A DNA stretch of 64,000 nucleotides from Chitinophaga sp. YR573 (GTDB lineage Bacteria; Bacteroidota; Bacteroidia; Chitinophagales; Chitinophagaceae): assembly GCF_900110995.1 (NCBI RefSeq), contig NZ_FOJF01000002.1, forward strand, positions 1,116,001 through 1,180,000, written 5' to 3'. The first letter of the stretch is position 1. Each line of letters opens with the position of its first letter. Of this stretch, positions 17,198-25,832 are shown in pieces. The notes under the pieces are model-generated. The model did not search any database and was not told the origin of the DNA. It worked only from the letters and a program-made list of their open reading frames with translations. A program made the position numbers and the translations under genes.

Positions 17198-18283
17198 ATG
17201 AAGTATTTATTATTCATCATAAGCCTCTTTTCCGGTAGTCTGTATGCACAACTGCCCGATTGGACATTAGGCCCTTTTACCAGGCCTGCAGGTGTTAACC
17301 CGATTATCCGACCTGATACCAGCACACAGTTCAAAGACCCTATGACTAAAACCATGGTAGCATGGGAGTCTAACGATACTTTTAACCCGGCAGCTGTGTT
17401 AAAGGATGGAAAAATCTGTGTACTTTACCGGGCAGAAGACCGTTCCGGGAAAGGTATTGGAATGCGTACCTCCCGGATAGGGCTTGCTACCAGCGATGAT
17501 GGCATACATATTCAACATCGTTCCCCGGTACCGGTGTTGTATCCTGATACAGATGCACAGCAGGAGTTTGAATGGAAGGGAGGCTGTGAAGATCCCCGTG
17601 TGGCCATGACAATTGACGGCACTTACGTGGTGTTATACACGGAATGGAATAATAAGGTGCCCAGACTGGGAGCTGCATTATCCTCTGATCTTATCCATTG
17701 GAAAAAACATGGGCCTATCTTTAAGGGTAAGTTCAGAGAGATAGCTAGCAAATCAGCATCTGTTGTTACCGAAGTAAACAAGGGGAAACTTGTAATCGCT
17801 AAGGTAAAAGGTAAATATTGGATGTACTGGGGCGAAGACCATGTATACGCTGCAACTTCCGATAACCTCACAGACTGGATACCATTGACTACTCCCGATG
17901 GAAAGCTGAAGGAATTAATGTCGCCACGGAAAGGATACTTCGACAGCCGGCTGACGGAATGCGGTCCTCCGGCTGTGAAGACAGATAAAGGGATTGTATT
18001 ATTGTATAATGGTAAAAATGACGAGTCCGGGGGAGATAAGCGTTATCCTCCCGCTGCTTATTGCGCCGGACAGGTATTATTTGATAATAATGATCCTGAG
18101 AAGGTGTTGGCTCGTCTTGACCAGCCTTTTCTCGTACCACAGGATGCCTTTGAAAAGAGCGGACAATATCCTGCCGGTACTGTGTTTGTAGAAGGACTGG
18201 TGCTGTTCAGGAATAAATGGTTTCTCTATTATGGCTGCGCAGATTCAAGAGTAGCGGTAGTGGTTGCCAATAAAAAGGAATGA
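17198..18283 (+). CDS. GH130 mannoside phosphorylase/beta-mannosidase
   Basis: 361 residues; the ATG follows the previous stop without a gap. Signal peptide MKYLLFIISLFSGSLYAQ. GH130 markers are FNPAAVLKDGKICVLYRAEDRS, the R-I-GLATSDDGIHI stretch, WKGGCEDPRVA, and the C-terminal GTVFVEGLVLFRNKWFLYYGCADS. Family GH130 comprises beta-mannoside phosphorylases and a smaller group of hydrolytic beta-1,2-mannosidases from Bacteroides mannan loci. An exported copy in a SusC/D locus fits the hydrolytic or N-glycan-processing groups better than a cytosolic phosphorylase, but the phosphate-site residues need an alignment. With GH92 it supports a mannose-containing substrate. Confidence 0.9.
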   Translation: MKYLLFIISLFSGSLYAQLPDWTLGPFTRPAGVNPIIRPDTSTQFKDPMTKTMVAWESNDTFNPAAVLKDGKICVLYRAEDRSGKGIGMRTSRIGLATSDDGIHIQHRSPVPVLYPDTDAQQEFEWKGGCEDPRVAMTIDGTYVVLYTEWNNKVPRLGAALSSDLIHWKKHGPIFKGKFREIASKSASVVTEVNKGKLVIAKVKGKYWMYWGEDHVYAATSDNLTDWIPLTTPDGKLKELMSPRKGYFDSRLTECGPPAVKTDKGIVLLYNGKNDESGGDKRYPPAAYCAGQVLFDNNDPEKVLARLDQPFLVPQDAFEKSGQYPAGTVFVEGLVLFRNKWFLYYGCADSRVAVVVANKKE

Positions 18284-18296
18284 ATAAATTGAGATC

Positions 18297-19511
18297 ATGA
18301 TGAGCGCCAAACCAAATTTCACGGAAAGAAAATACCTTGCTGTTTTTTTATTTGTGACCTCCCTGTTCTTTTGCTGGGGAGTGGCGCTAACGCTGGGAGA
18401 TGTATTGAACAGGCATTTCCAGAATGTGTTACATATCTCGAAATCACGGTCAGGACTGGTGCAATTGTCCCTGTTTGGAGCCTATGCAGTGATGGGTATA
18501 CCAGCAGGGATGTTTATAAAAAGGTTTGGTTACAAAAAAGGAATATTGCTTGGGCTTTTACTATATGCACTTGGTGCATTCCTGTTCATCCCCGCAGCGG
18601 AAGCAGTTTCATTTAATCTTTTCCGCTTTGCATTATTTGTACTAGCCTGTGGACTGGCTACGCTGGAAACAGTGGCGCATCCCCTGATCGCTGCCTTAGG
18701 GGATCAGCGTACCAGCGATCAGCGGATCAATTTTTCCCAGTCGTTTAATGGGCTGGGAGGGGTGATAGGACCTGCCATCGGCAGTTATTTTATCCTGAAA
18801 GCAGGACAGGAGCATTCAGAAGATCTGATAGCCGTACGTGATCTGTATATAGCCATCGGGCTTGTCATCACGCTGCTGGCAGTTGCCTTCCTGTTTATTA
18901 AATTGCCTGTTATGAGTCAGTCGCATGACCAGTCAGCAATTGTTGAAGTAAAGCCGCTTGCGCAACAGAAACATTTCATATTTGCGGTAGTTGCACAGTT
19001 TTTCAATGTAGCGGCGCAGGGGGGAACATGGGCTTATTTTATTAATTACGGGCATGATGTGATGGAGCTGAGTGATGAAAAATCAGGATATTTCTTTTCA
19101 TTAAGTATGATGATGTTAATGATAGGCCGTTTTGCAGGCACAGCGCTGATGCGCTTCATTGCTCCTTATAAACTGCTGGCGATTTTTGCCGGTATGAACA
19201 TTCTGATGTGCATCATCGTAGCCCTGCATGTTGGCTGGATATCGTTTATTGCACTGATAATGATAAATTTCTTTTTCAGTATTATGTTCCCCACTATTTT
19301 TAGTCTGGGGCTTAAAAACCTGGGAAAGCATACGCAGCAGGCTTCTTCATTTATCGTAATGGGAGTGGTAGGTGGAGGGATCTTTCCTCCCCTGATGGGG
19401 CTTATCGCTAACCATAGCGTAGCAGCAGCTTACTACCTGCCTGTTATTTGTTACTTGGTGATAATGCTGTTTGGTTATAATTATCCACGGCTGGTTAAAA
19501 CGGTACACTAA
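18297..19511 (+). CDS. FucP-type sugar:proton symporter (MFS)
   Basis: 404 residues with twelve predicted membrane helices. The N-terminus FVTSLFFCWGVALTLGDVLNRHFQ and GLVQLSLFGAYAVMGIPAGMFIKRFGYKKGI match the FHS (fucose/galactose/glucose proton symporter) branch of the major facilitator superfamily. Such permeases import the monosaccharide or small product released by the locus enzymes through the inner membrane. In a mannose locus the natural cargo would be mannose or a mannobiose, which is inference. It starts 13 bases after GH130 (ATG at 18297 or 18300) and is the last gene before a large inverted-repeat element. Confidence 0.88.
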   Translation: MMSAKPNFTERKYLAVFLFVTSLFFCWGVALTLGDVLNRHFQNVLHISKSRSGLVQLSLFGAYAVMGIPAGMFIKRFGYKKGILLGLLLYALGAFLFIPAAEAVSFNLFRFALFVLACGLATLETVAHPLIAALGDQRTSDQRINFSQSFNGLGGVIGPAIGSYFILKAGQEHSEDLIAVRDLYIAIGLVITLLAVAFLFIKLPVMSQSHDQSAIVEVKPLAQQKHFIFAVVAQFFNVAAQGGTWAYFINYGHDVMELSDEKSGYFFSLSMMMLMIGRFAGTALMRFIAPYKLLAIFAGMNILMCIIVALHVGWISFIALIMINFFFSIMFPTIFSLGLKNLGKHTQQASSFIVMGVVGGGIFPPLMGLIANHSVAAAYYLPVICYLVIMLFGYNYPRLVKTVH

Positions 19512-19557
19512 AATTTAATTTATTTTGCAATGTCGTTTAATTAGTGTCCGTATTTTT

Positions 19558-19730
19558 TATAACAAAACATAATAGGCTCCGTTAGGAGCCCCGTGTTTGT
19601 AGCAAACGTATTAAACAACAAAACACAGACTCCGTAGGAGTCTCCGGATAGAAGGGGACTCCTACGGAGTCAATTAAAGAGAATATTATTGTTTACTACA
19701 AACACGGGGCTCCTAACGGAGCCAGACTAA
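19558..19730. repeat. Large nested inverted-repeat element, intact copy
   Basis: Outer arms at 19575-19607 and 19691-19723 are 33 bases long and complementary at 32 positions. Inner arms at 19628-19642 and 19657-19671 (GACTCCGTAGGAGTC and its complement) are also complementary. Each arm contains its own small hairpin (GGCTCC/GGAGCC or GACTCC/GGAGTC), so four small stems nest in one long one. A second copy with a decayed right half is at 55471-55637, and a short relative at 29694-29721. It has no coding capacity. It may be a miniature mobile element or REP-type doublet; it also probably terminates or attenuates transcription between the permease and LacI genes. Confidence 0.75.
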
Positions 19731-19766
19731 ACGATTTTAATTTATTTTGATCTTAAATAAGCATTT

Positions 19767-20783
19767 GTGAAGAAATTAAGAATCAAAGATATCGCTAATG
19801 ACCTGAATATCTCAAAGACAGCTGTATCGTTTATCCTGAACGGACTGGCTCAGGAAAAAAGGATCAGTGAGGAACTGGTAGAGCGTGTGGAGAGGTATAT
19901 CCGGGAAGTGGGCTTCCGGCCAAGTCCTATTGCCCGTGGCTTAAGGACTGGCAAGTCGAATATTATTGGTTTGATGGTGGAAAGTATTTCTGACCCCTTT
20001 TTTGCTACTATTGCCCGTCTGATTGAGAACATGGCGTACAAGAAAGGGTACAGGATCATTTATTGCAGTACGGATAATGATACGGAGAAAACAAAAGAGC
20101 TGATCAATGTATTACGGGAGAGGAACGTTGATGGATATATTATTTCTCCCCCTCCGGGAGTGGAGAAGGAGATCAATGAATTGATCAAGGCAGGTCTGCC
20201 GGTGGTGATGTTCGACCGTTATCTCCCAAAAGTAAAAACGGACTATGTGGTCATTGATAATGAGTTTAGCGCAGAAAATGCTACCCGGTACCTGATTCAA
20301 CAGGGGTACAGGAATATTGGCTTTATCACCTTTTCTTCTTCTCTTACACAAATGAAAGGGCGGATGAAAGGATATCGTAATGCACTTAAAGAGGAAGGGC
20401 TGAAGCCTTATGTGATGGAAATTGATTTCACTCCGGAAGAGAAAGTGATGGTGCAGGGGGTGCGCGAATTCCTTGCTGCCAACTCGGGACTGGATGCGGT
20501 GCTGTTTGGGGCTATACAGGCCGGTTCCTGTGGATTAAAGGCCATTACCCAGCTAAAGTTGAAAGTGCCCCAGGATCTGGCTGTAATTTCATTTGATGAC
20601 CATGATATTTTCGAACTTTTCTCTACCCCGGTGACAGCGATTGCCCAGCCGATTGATAAGATAGCACATAAAGTGATTAGTCTTTTGCTGGATAGGCTGG
20701 ATGGGGAGAATGCAGCAGCGCCGAAGGAGATTGTGCTGAAGACGAAGTTGAAGGTAAGGAGATCTTCGGTGACGGCTAAATGA
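19767..20783 (+). CDS. LacI-family transcriptional regulator of the mannose-type locus
   Basis: 338 residues, starting with GTG at 19767 (MKKLRIKDIANDLNISKTAVSFILNG). The first 60 residues are the LacI helix-turn-helix and hinge; residues about 60-335 are a periplasmic-binding-protein-like sensor domain (NIIGLMVESISDPFFATIARLIE, and later VISFDDHDIFELFSTPVTAIAQP). It should bind a sugar or sugar phosphate and control the cluster it ends. The two AAACCGGTTT palindromes at 3406 and 3479 are the best candidate operators. No copy of that motif was seen in front of this gene, so no sign of direct autoregulation. Its stop overlaps a possible ATG of the next AraC gene, but that pairing is probably fortuitous. 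Confidence 0.92.
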   Translation: MKKLRIKDIANDLNISKTAVSFILNGLAQEKRISEELVERVERYIREVGFRPSPIARGLRTGKSNIIGLMVESISDPFFATIARLIENMAYKKGYRIIYCSTDNDTEKTKELINVLRERNVDGYIISPPPGVEKEINELIKAGLPVVMFDRYLPKVKTDYVVIDNEFSAENATRYLIQQGYRNIGFITFSSSLTQMKGRMKGYRNALKEEGLKPYVMEIDFTPEEKVMVQGVREFLAANSGLDAVLFGAIQAGSCGLKAITQLKLKVPQDLAVISFDDHDIFELFSTPVTAIAQPIDKIAHKVISLLLDRLDGENAAAPKEIVLKTKLKVRRSSVTAK

Positions 20784-20794
20784 AATTCTTATCT

Positions 20795-21652
20795 ATGAAG
20801 AAGTCTATACTATCTGCCAATGCTCATTCCGGCGATTCACAAAATGTGATTTCAATCATACAGTATAACTCGGATGTAGAGAGTATTAACGCCAGGATTA
20901 AATTGCAGCAAAATTTATTCAGCTTTTTGCTGGAAGGCCAGAAAAGTGTTCAATATGCAGGAACACAGGCAAAGATAAACCCGAATCAGTTTTTGCTGCT
21001 TTCATCCGGCAATTGCCTTATGAGCGAGAAGATTGCAGCAACTAACGGTCGTTACAGGAGTATCCTGTTTTTTTTCGACAATAAGCTACTAACAGATTTC
21101 TTCATCCGTCATCCCCGGGAGCTTCAGCCTTCAACTCAAAAAAACAATGAAGAAGCTTTTCTTGTGTTTGATAAAGATGCATTTCTGATTCACTTCATAG
21201 AGTCGCTCAGTTTTATGCTAGCCTTCGATCAACCTTCATCCGCTGAAATGCGAAAGGTAAAACTGGAGGAATTGCTACTGTATTTAAGTGAGCACTATCC
21301 TGAGAAAATCCAGCGGCTTCGCAATTTCAGTTATGAAGCTGACGACGATTTGCTGATCCGTCAAGCCATCACAGCTAACATTTATAATGCAGTGACCGTT
21401 GAGGAGTTGGCCTTTCTATGTCATATGAGCCTGTCCACTTTTAAACGACGTTTTGCCAGGATGTATGGCACCTCGCCCAATAAATGGTTACTAGAAAAGA
21501 GAATGCAGAAAGCGGCCCAATTGCTTAAACAAGGAGAATGTAAAGCAAGTGAGATCTATTTCGAACTTGGTTATGAGAATCTATCCAGCTTTATCCAGTC
21601 ATTTAAGCAGGTTCATGGAATAACCCCCAAACAATATCAGTTATCAAATTGA
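20795..21652 (+). CDS. AraC-family transcriptional regulator
   Basis: About 286 residues from ATG 20795 (an alternative ATG at 20780 overlaps the LacI stop). The N-terminal half is a cupin-like effector domain without recognised ligand motif; the C-terminal ~100 residues are a double helix-turn-helix (AVTVEELAFLCHMSLSTFKRRF and ASEIYFELGYENLSSFIQSFKQ) ending KQYQLSN. It is followed at 83 bases by a DinB-like gene on the same strand; AraC/DinB pairs are common in Bacteroidota and may form a small stress or detoxification unit. No link to the upstream glycan locus is visible. Confidence 0.85.
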   Translation: MKKSILSANAHSGDSQNVISIIQYNSDVESINARIKLQQNLFSFLLEGQKSVQYAGTQAKINPNQFLLLSSGNCLMSEKIAATNGRYRSILFFFDNKLLTDFFIRHPRELQPSTQKNNEEAFLVFDKDAFLIHFIESLSFMLAFDQPSSAEMRKVKLEELLLYLSEHYPEKIQRLRNFSYEADDDLLIRQAITANIYNAVTVEELAFLCHMSLSTFKRRFARMYGTSPNKWLLEKRMQKAAQLLKQGECKASEIYFELGYENLSSFIQSFKQVHGITPKQYQLSN

Positions 21653-21735
21653 ACGTTTAGCTACAGTTTTTGAACGTTGCCCCATCGTCTGTTGCCCTTC
21701 TTCGAATCTACCTTTGGTGCACAATCCAAACAAAA

Positions 21736-22233
21736 ATGAAGAAATATTTTATAGAGTTAGCTGATTACAATATCTGGGCAGATAATATTGCTATCGGATG
21801 GTTGAATCAAATCAATGATGAGCAATGGGACCAGGTTATCATCAGTAGCTTCAGCAGTATTAAACAAACCGCTATTCATATTGCCAGTGCTGAAAAAATC
21901 TGGGTTGATTTCTGGGAAAATGTATCTGCCCCGGTTTATTTATCTGCCGGATTTAAAGGCACGAAAAATGATTTAATAGAAATTTGGAAAAAGGCATCAG
22001 TCGGTTTGAAAAAATTCATTGAAGAATATCCTGAAGAAAATTATCAGCAACAAGTCAAGTTTAAAAAACCGAACGGTGAAGAAGGTAGAATGGAGTTTTC
22101 GCAAACATTTCCTCACATGATTAACCACTCTACTTATCATCGTGGGCAATTAGTAACCCTGTTGCGCCAGGCTGGTTTCACAAAACTTTCTTCAACTGAT
22201 TTGTTTACTTACTATCGTGTGATTCAAAAATAA
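21736..22233 (+). CDS. DinB-family (DinB_2-like) metal-binding four-helix protein
   Basis: 165 residues from ATG 21736; an upstream in-frame start at 21670 adds 22 residues that do not resemble the family. The sequence opens with YFIELADYNIWADNIAIGWLNQI, and has His in TAIHIASAEKIWVDFW and in HSTYHRGQ, the three metal ligands of DinB-type proteins. The family includes thiol-dependent transferases (YfiT, bacillithiol S-transferase), but most members are uncharacterised. A hairpin terminator follows at 22250-22304. Confidence 0.8.
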   Translation: MKKYFIELADYNIWADNIAIGWLNQINDEQWDQVIISSFSSIKQTAIHIASAEKIWVDFWENVSAPVYLSAGFKGTKNDLIEIWKKASVGLKKFIEEYPEENYQQQVKFKKPNGEEGRMEFSQTFPHMINHSTYHRGQLVTLLRQAGFTKLSSTDLFTYYRVIQK

Positions 22234-22249
22234 ATATCGCTATTATCCT

Positions 22250-22304
22250 AAAAGACAGGGCATCCCCTACAGTTGCTAATCGTCAGGAAGACGTCCTGTC
22301 TTTT
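22250..22304. terminator. Bidirectional hairpin between convergent genes
   Basis: AAAAGACAGG at 22250-22259 pairs with CCTGTCTTTT at 22295-22304, so transcripts from the DinB gene (+) and from the AraC gene (-) both end in a stem with a T-run. The loop of 35 bases is long. Confidence 0.55.
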
Positions 22305-22323
22305 CACAGAGCCAATTATTTGG

Positions 22324-23262
22324 TCAACTCACTCCTCGCTGTTCCCGGAATCTCTTTGGGGAACATCCATACCATTTCTTGAAAGAATGGATAAACGCTG
22401 CGGAATCAGCATACCCCAATAAATAGGCAAGGTCGGTGATAGCGTATCGGTTATGCCGGATAAGCAGATTGCAGATGCGGCGTTTCAGTTCTTCAGCTAT
22501 CTGTCTGAAGTTTGTCCCTTCTTCTTCCAGTCTCCTCTGCAAGGTGCGGGAGGTCTGATTAAAGGCATATGCCACTGTTTCCAAACCTGGCAATTGAGGT
22601 TTTGCCATGCCTAACATCGCTTTCTTTATCCTGCTGCTGAAATTCTCCGGTGTTTTCAGCTCTTCTATTAATCCCAGGTATTCCGGGATTAGAATATCCA
22701 ATCCCCAATGACTATTATCTTTCAGTGCAGCTTTTAAAAGAGTCAGTTGAAATTTTACCATAAAGCTTTCACCTTTCCTCCAATCAGAAGGATATCCGGT
22801 TTTAAAGTAAGGAGAGTAGATAGTCATCTCAGTATCTTCTCCTGAGACGATCTTAATTTCGCGGGCAACTACCATCAATATCGTTTCAAGTATGATCCGG
22901 TTGCTCTGGTCCTTGTCATTGTCTATCGACAACCGGATAGTGGCGGAATCCCCGTCCATTGAATTGACTACCTGTATCAGTGGAAGGGTTTCCTGCAGAT
23001 AAGCCTGGCAAAAGTAAAGTGCTTCCTGTATGGTAACGGCTTTTAGTGAGATGCGATAGATGGCACCAAGGGTATTCAGATTACGAAGATTACCTACCCT
23101 TATCCCAAGTAATTCGTCCTTTTCATACGCAGTGATCTTTTCTATGATAGCATAAAAATCCTCTTCATCGATAGTAATGCGCAGTTCTGTAGTTTCATAA
23201 GGCATGCCTCTTAGCCGGGCATAGTCAGTAAAGTTATCCAGGTGTAGCGCTAGTATTTTCAT
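22324..23262 (-). CDS. AraC-family regulator with arabinose-binding-like N-terminal domain (OruR type)
   Basis: 312 residues from the ATG at 23262 (a longer frame to 23298 would start with TTG). Residues about 1-185 match the Arabinose_bd-type domain (IYRISLKAVTIQEALYFCQAYL), and the last 90 residues are the AraC DNA-binding domain with SRTLQRRLEEEGTNFRQIAEEL and LGYADSAAFIHSFKKWYGCSPKRFR. It diverges from an alcohol-dehydrogenase-like gene across 71 bases that contain back-to-back -7 boxes, the standard layout for a regulator controlling its neighbour. Confidence 0.85.
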   Translation of the reverse strand: MKILALHLDNFTDYARLRGMPYETTELRITIDEEDFYAIIEKITAYEKDELLGIRVGNLRNLNTLGAIYRISLKAVTIQEALYFCQAYLQETLPLIQVVNSMDGDSATIRLSIDNDKDQSNRIILETILMVVAREIKIVSGEDTEMTIYSPYFKTGYPSDWRKGESFMVKFQLTLLKAALKDNSHWGLDILIPEYLGLIEELKTPENFSSRIKKAMLGMAKPQLPGLETVAYAFNQTSRTLQRRLEEEGTNFRQIAEELKRRICNLLIRHNRYAITDLAYLLGYADSAAFIHSFKKWYGCSPKRFREQRGVS

Positions 23263-23295
23263 ATTGTCGTAAAAAGACAATTCCCGTCTTTGTAA

Positions 23296-23309
23296 CAAAG
23301 ATACTTTTG
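23296..23309. promoter_or_regulatory. Overlapping divergent -7 promoter boxes
   Basis: TACTTTTG at 23302-23309 on + and TATCTTTG at 23303-23296 on - both fit TAnnTTTG exactly and share two bases. They serve the oxidoreductase and the AraC gene. No good TTG at the expected -33 distance is seen, which suits activator-dependent promoters. Confidence 0.45.
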
Positions 23310-23333
23310 TCAGGAATCAAAAAACACTATTTA

Positions 23334-24371
23334 ATGAGATCTTATCACCTGGAAGCTTTTAAAACGATAGAAGGTATTCAGATTAAAGAACATTCCATAC
23401 CCCAACCAGGTCCCTTTGATGTGTTGGTTGCGATAAAGGCTGTTTCATTGGGTCGTAGGGACCTGTATATTCTTAATCAGACTTATCCCCTGGCTGCGCG
23501 ACCCGGGGTTATTCCCATAAGCGACGGTGCCGGAGAGGTAATAGCGGTGGGCGATGCAGTCAGCCGGTTTAAGCCAGGCGACAAGGTCTGTGGCAATTAT
23601 TTTGCTCACTGGAGAGATGGCAGCATAGGGCCGGATATCATGGATCAGCTGGGGTGTTCTCTGGATGGGATGCTAACAGAATATGCCCTGTTAAAGGAAG
23701 ATTCCCTGGTGCACATTCCTGCCCACCTTAGCTGGGAAGAAGCGGCTACACTGCCTTGCGCTGCATTGACAGCATGGTCGGCCCTGACAGGTTTTCGACA
23801 GGTATCAGCGGGGGATACAGTGCTAACCATCGGTAGCGGTGGTGTATCCGTGTTTGCGATTCAGTTTGCCCATATGATGGGATGCAGGGTCATTTCGCTT
23901 ACTTCAAAAGAGAACAAAGCAGAGCGTTTGAGGGCGTTGGGAGCCGATCATGTCATAAACTACCGGTTGAATAATGAATGGTCCAAAGAAGTACTTGCAT
24001 TAACGGAAGGTCGTGGTGCAGATCTGGTACTGGAGACAGGCGGAACAGATACCCTGGAGCAATCTGTACAGGCAACCGGATTCGGAAAACAAATCATCCT
24101 GCTTACATCCGTTGGCACTGTGAACCCAGGCAATCCCGTAGCACTGAATAAGATATTAAGCATTTTGTTTGTTAAGAACATAACGATGCAGCCCAGTTTT
24201 GTAGGCAGCCGTCTTGCATTTGAGGCAATGAACTGGGCAATTACTCTTCATAAGATAAAACCACTCATTGATACTGTTTTTCCTTTTGAGGAAGCCAGAG
24301 ACGCTTATTATTATCTCGCAAAAGGAGAGCAATTAGGTAAAGTAGTGATTAGTGTATCTGCTAAAAGTTGA
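23334..24371 (+). CDS. NAD(P)-dependent medium-chain alcohol dehydrogenase/quinone reductase-like
   Basis: 345 residues from ATG 23334; the frame extends upstream only with a TTG start. GroES-like N-terminal domain (ISDGAGEVIAVGDAVSRFKPGDKV), then a Rossmann domain with GSGGVSVFAIQFAHMMGCRVI and LGADHVINYR. The structural and catalytic zinc cysteines of classical alcohol dehydrogenases are not evident, which places it with zinc-independent MDR oxidoreductases. It probably reduces an aldehyde, ketone or quinone; the substrate is unknown. The divergent AraC gene is its likely regulator. Confidence 0.85.
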   Translation: MRSYHLEAFKTIEGIQIKEHSIPQPGPFDVLVAIKAVSLGRRDLYILNQTYPLAARPGVIPISDGAGEVIAVGDAVSRFKPGDKVCGNYFAHWRDGSIGPDIMDQLGCSLDGMLTEYALLKEDSLVHIPAHLSWEEAATLPCAALTAWSALTGFRQVSAGDTVLTIGSGGVSVFAIQFAHMMGCRVISLTSKENKAERLRALGADHVINYRLNNEWSKEVLALTEGRGADLVLETGGTDTLEQSVQATGFGKQIILLTSVGTVNPGNPVALNKILSILFVKNITMQPSFVGSRLAFEAMNWAITLHKIKPLIDTVFPFEEARDAYYYLAKGEQLGKVVISVSAKS

Positions 24372-24380
24372 TATGAAATG

Positions 24381-24412
24381 GCATAACTAAGTCAGATAAT
24401 ACTTAGTTATGC
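24381..24412. terminator. Bidirectional terminator between convergent genes
   Basis: GCATAACTAAGT (24381-24392) pairs perfectly with ACTTAGTTATGC (24401-24412), with AAAT/ATTT flanks giving weak U-runs in both directions. Confidence 0.6.
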
Positions 24413-24422
24413 TATTTCCTGT

Positions 24423-24920
24423 TTAAAGAAGTTCGTCTTTGTTTTTTAAAAATGAACGGATGTCAATATTTAATTTAGCTAACCGGTGCTTCTCTTTTAA
24501 AAATTCTTCTTCATTAAGTAATAAGAGACCGACGTAAATACCAACAGGTGCATGACTACGTTCTGTTAAATAATAACCATTCGATAATTTAAAATAGGCA
24601 GAATGATCATACTCAGGTTCATTACCATCATAACAGAAGAGAATGTCAACTATTGTTTCTCCGTTTAACAATTTCGCAGCATCGTAGCTGATCTTACTTC
24701 CATTATCGAAATTTCCCTTAAAATAGTTAAGATTTTCCGGGGTATACCGGAGGTATTCATCATCATCAAAATTGGGGATGCCGATTATTTTATTATTAAC
24801 CAGTTTGATGAAAGTAGTACATGATTGTACACTGTATTCCTCGTCAGTCTCCGGGGAGTAACGATAACGTACTTCGGCTATTTCCTGTCCAATTAAATCA
24901 GATAGTTTAAGGATTTCCAT
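24423..24920 (-). CDS. Hypothetical protein, 165 residues
   Basis: I do not recognise this family. The protein is cytoplasmic (no signal, no membrane segment), acidic and rich in Asp, Glu and Tyr, with stretches such as FDDDEYLRYTPENLNYF and FCYDGNEPEYDHSAYF. The overall look resembles small immunity or antitoxin-like proteins of Bacteroidota polymorphic toxin loci, but no toxin lies next to it. A 35-base gap separates it from the upstream alpha/beta hydrolase on the same strand, so it may be read through from the ArsR operon. The start MEILKLSDLIGQEI is the only plausible ATG. Confidence 0.6.
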   Translation of the reverse strand: MEILKLSDLIGQEIAEVRYRYSPETDEEYSVQSCTTFIKLVNNKIIGIPNFDDDEYLRYTPENLNYFKGNFDNGSKISYDAAKLLNGETIVDILFCYDGNEPEYDHSAYFKLSNGYYLTERSHAPVGIYVGLLLLNEEEFLKEKHRLAKLNIDIRSFLKNKDELL

Positions 24921-24955
24921 TTTAATTTATTTTTATTAAAAACGCTCCTTCAATG

Positions 24956-25825
24956 TCATTTCTTGGTTCTTGATTTATCAAGGAAACTTTCAATCATTGG
25001 AATAACAAAGTCTGCTTCCTTAGAATCAAATTTTAGTGTTGTTATTTCCTCAATATACTCACCATGTACGCCAGGGATTATAGCTAATTCTGAGTTGGCA
25101 ATCTGTCTGCGCATTTCGATAGCATGCTCTGGTTTTATAATATCCTGGTCGCCTATGATGATCAGTGTCGGTGCTTTAATAGATTTGATCTGTTCATCTG
25201 GTATGTCTCTGAAATTTACCATTCTTTTTGCATCTTTATCATGCATTATTTGCAGGCGATTAGGGTTTGGTGCAACTTGTATATAAGCTTCTTTTAGCTG
25301 TTCGGGCATATTGGCTAACTGTGCCTGTTTCATAAAATCCCAAAACTGTGAAGGAACTCCGTTGCGTTTACAAAGTGCAGAACCCAAAATGATTTTATCG
25401 ACTATTTCGGGATGACGAATGGTGATCTGTATGGTAGTTGTCCCCCCGTTACTGAAACCAAAAAAATCTGCTTTGTCAATATTCAAATTCTTTAAAAGTG
25501 TTGCAACGTCGTCTGCGTCCTGCTCAAAGGATACATCTTTTTCTCTGTCACTGGTCCTTCCGTGAGCCTGCAACTCAACAGCTATAATTCTTCTGTGCTT
25601 AGCAAGCATCGGGATAACCCTTCCAAATGTTGTTTGAATGGTAGAGCCTCCGCCGTGAATCAAAACAAGTGGCTTGCCTTGTCCATAAATCTCATAATAC
25701 ATTTTAATTCCATTGACCTCCGAATAGCCATTTTGGGAAATCAAGGTATCTTTTACGGTTGCTTTAATTTGGTGATTGAATGATGATAATATCAGAAGTG
25801 CTACAACAGCATATACGATTTTCAT
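24956..25825 (-). CDS. Secreted alpha/beta hydrolase
   Basis: 289 residues with a signal-like N-terminus (VYAVVALLILSSFNHQIKA). Alpha/beta-hydrolase motifs are LVLIHGGGST (oxyanion hole), FGFSNGGTT with the nucleophile Ser in GFSNGG, LIIGDQDIIKP with the acid Asp, and GVHGEY near the end with the His. Substrate unknown. It is the third gene of an ArsR-SRPBCC-hydrolase operon (7 bases after SRPBCC), a common small cluster in Bacteroidota. Confidence 0.82.
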   Translation of the reverse strand: MKIVYAVVALLILSSFNHQIKATVKDTLISQNGYSEVNGIKMYYEIYGQGKPLVLIHGGGSTIQTTFGRVIPMLAKHRRIIAVELQAHGRTSDREKDVSFEQDADDVATLLKNLNIDKADFFGFSNGGTTTIQITIRHPEIVDKIILGSALCKRNGVPSQFWDFMKQAQLANMPEQLKEAYIQVAPNPNRLQIMHDKDAKRMVNFRDIPDEQIKSIKAPTLIIIGDQDIIKPEHAIEMRRQIANSELAIIPGVHGEYIEEITTLKFDSKEADFVIPMIESFLDKSRTKK

Positions 25826-25832
25826 TTTATTA

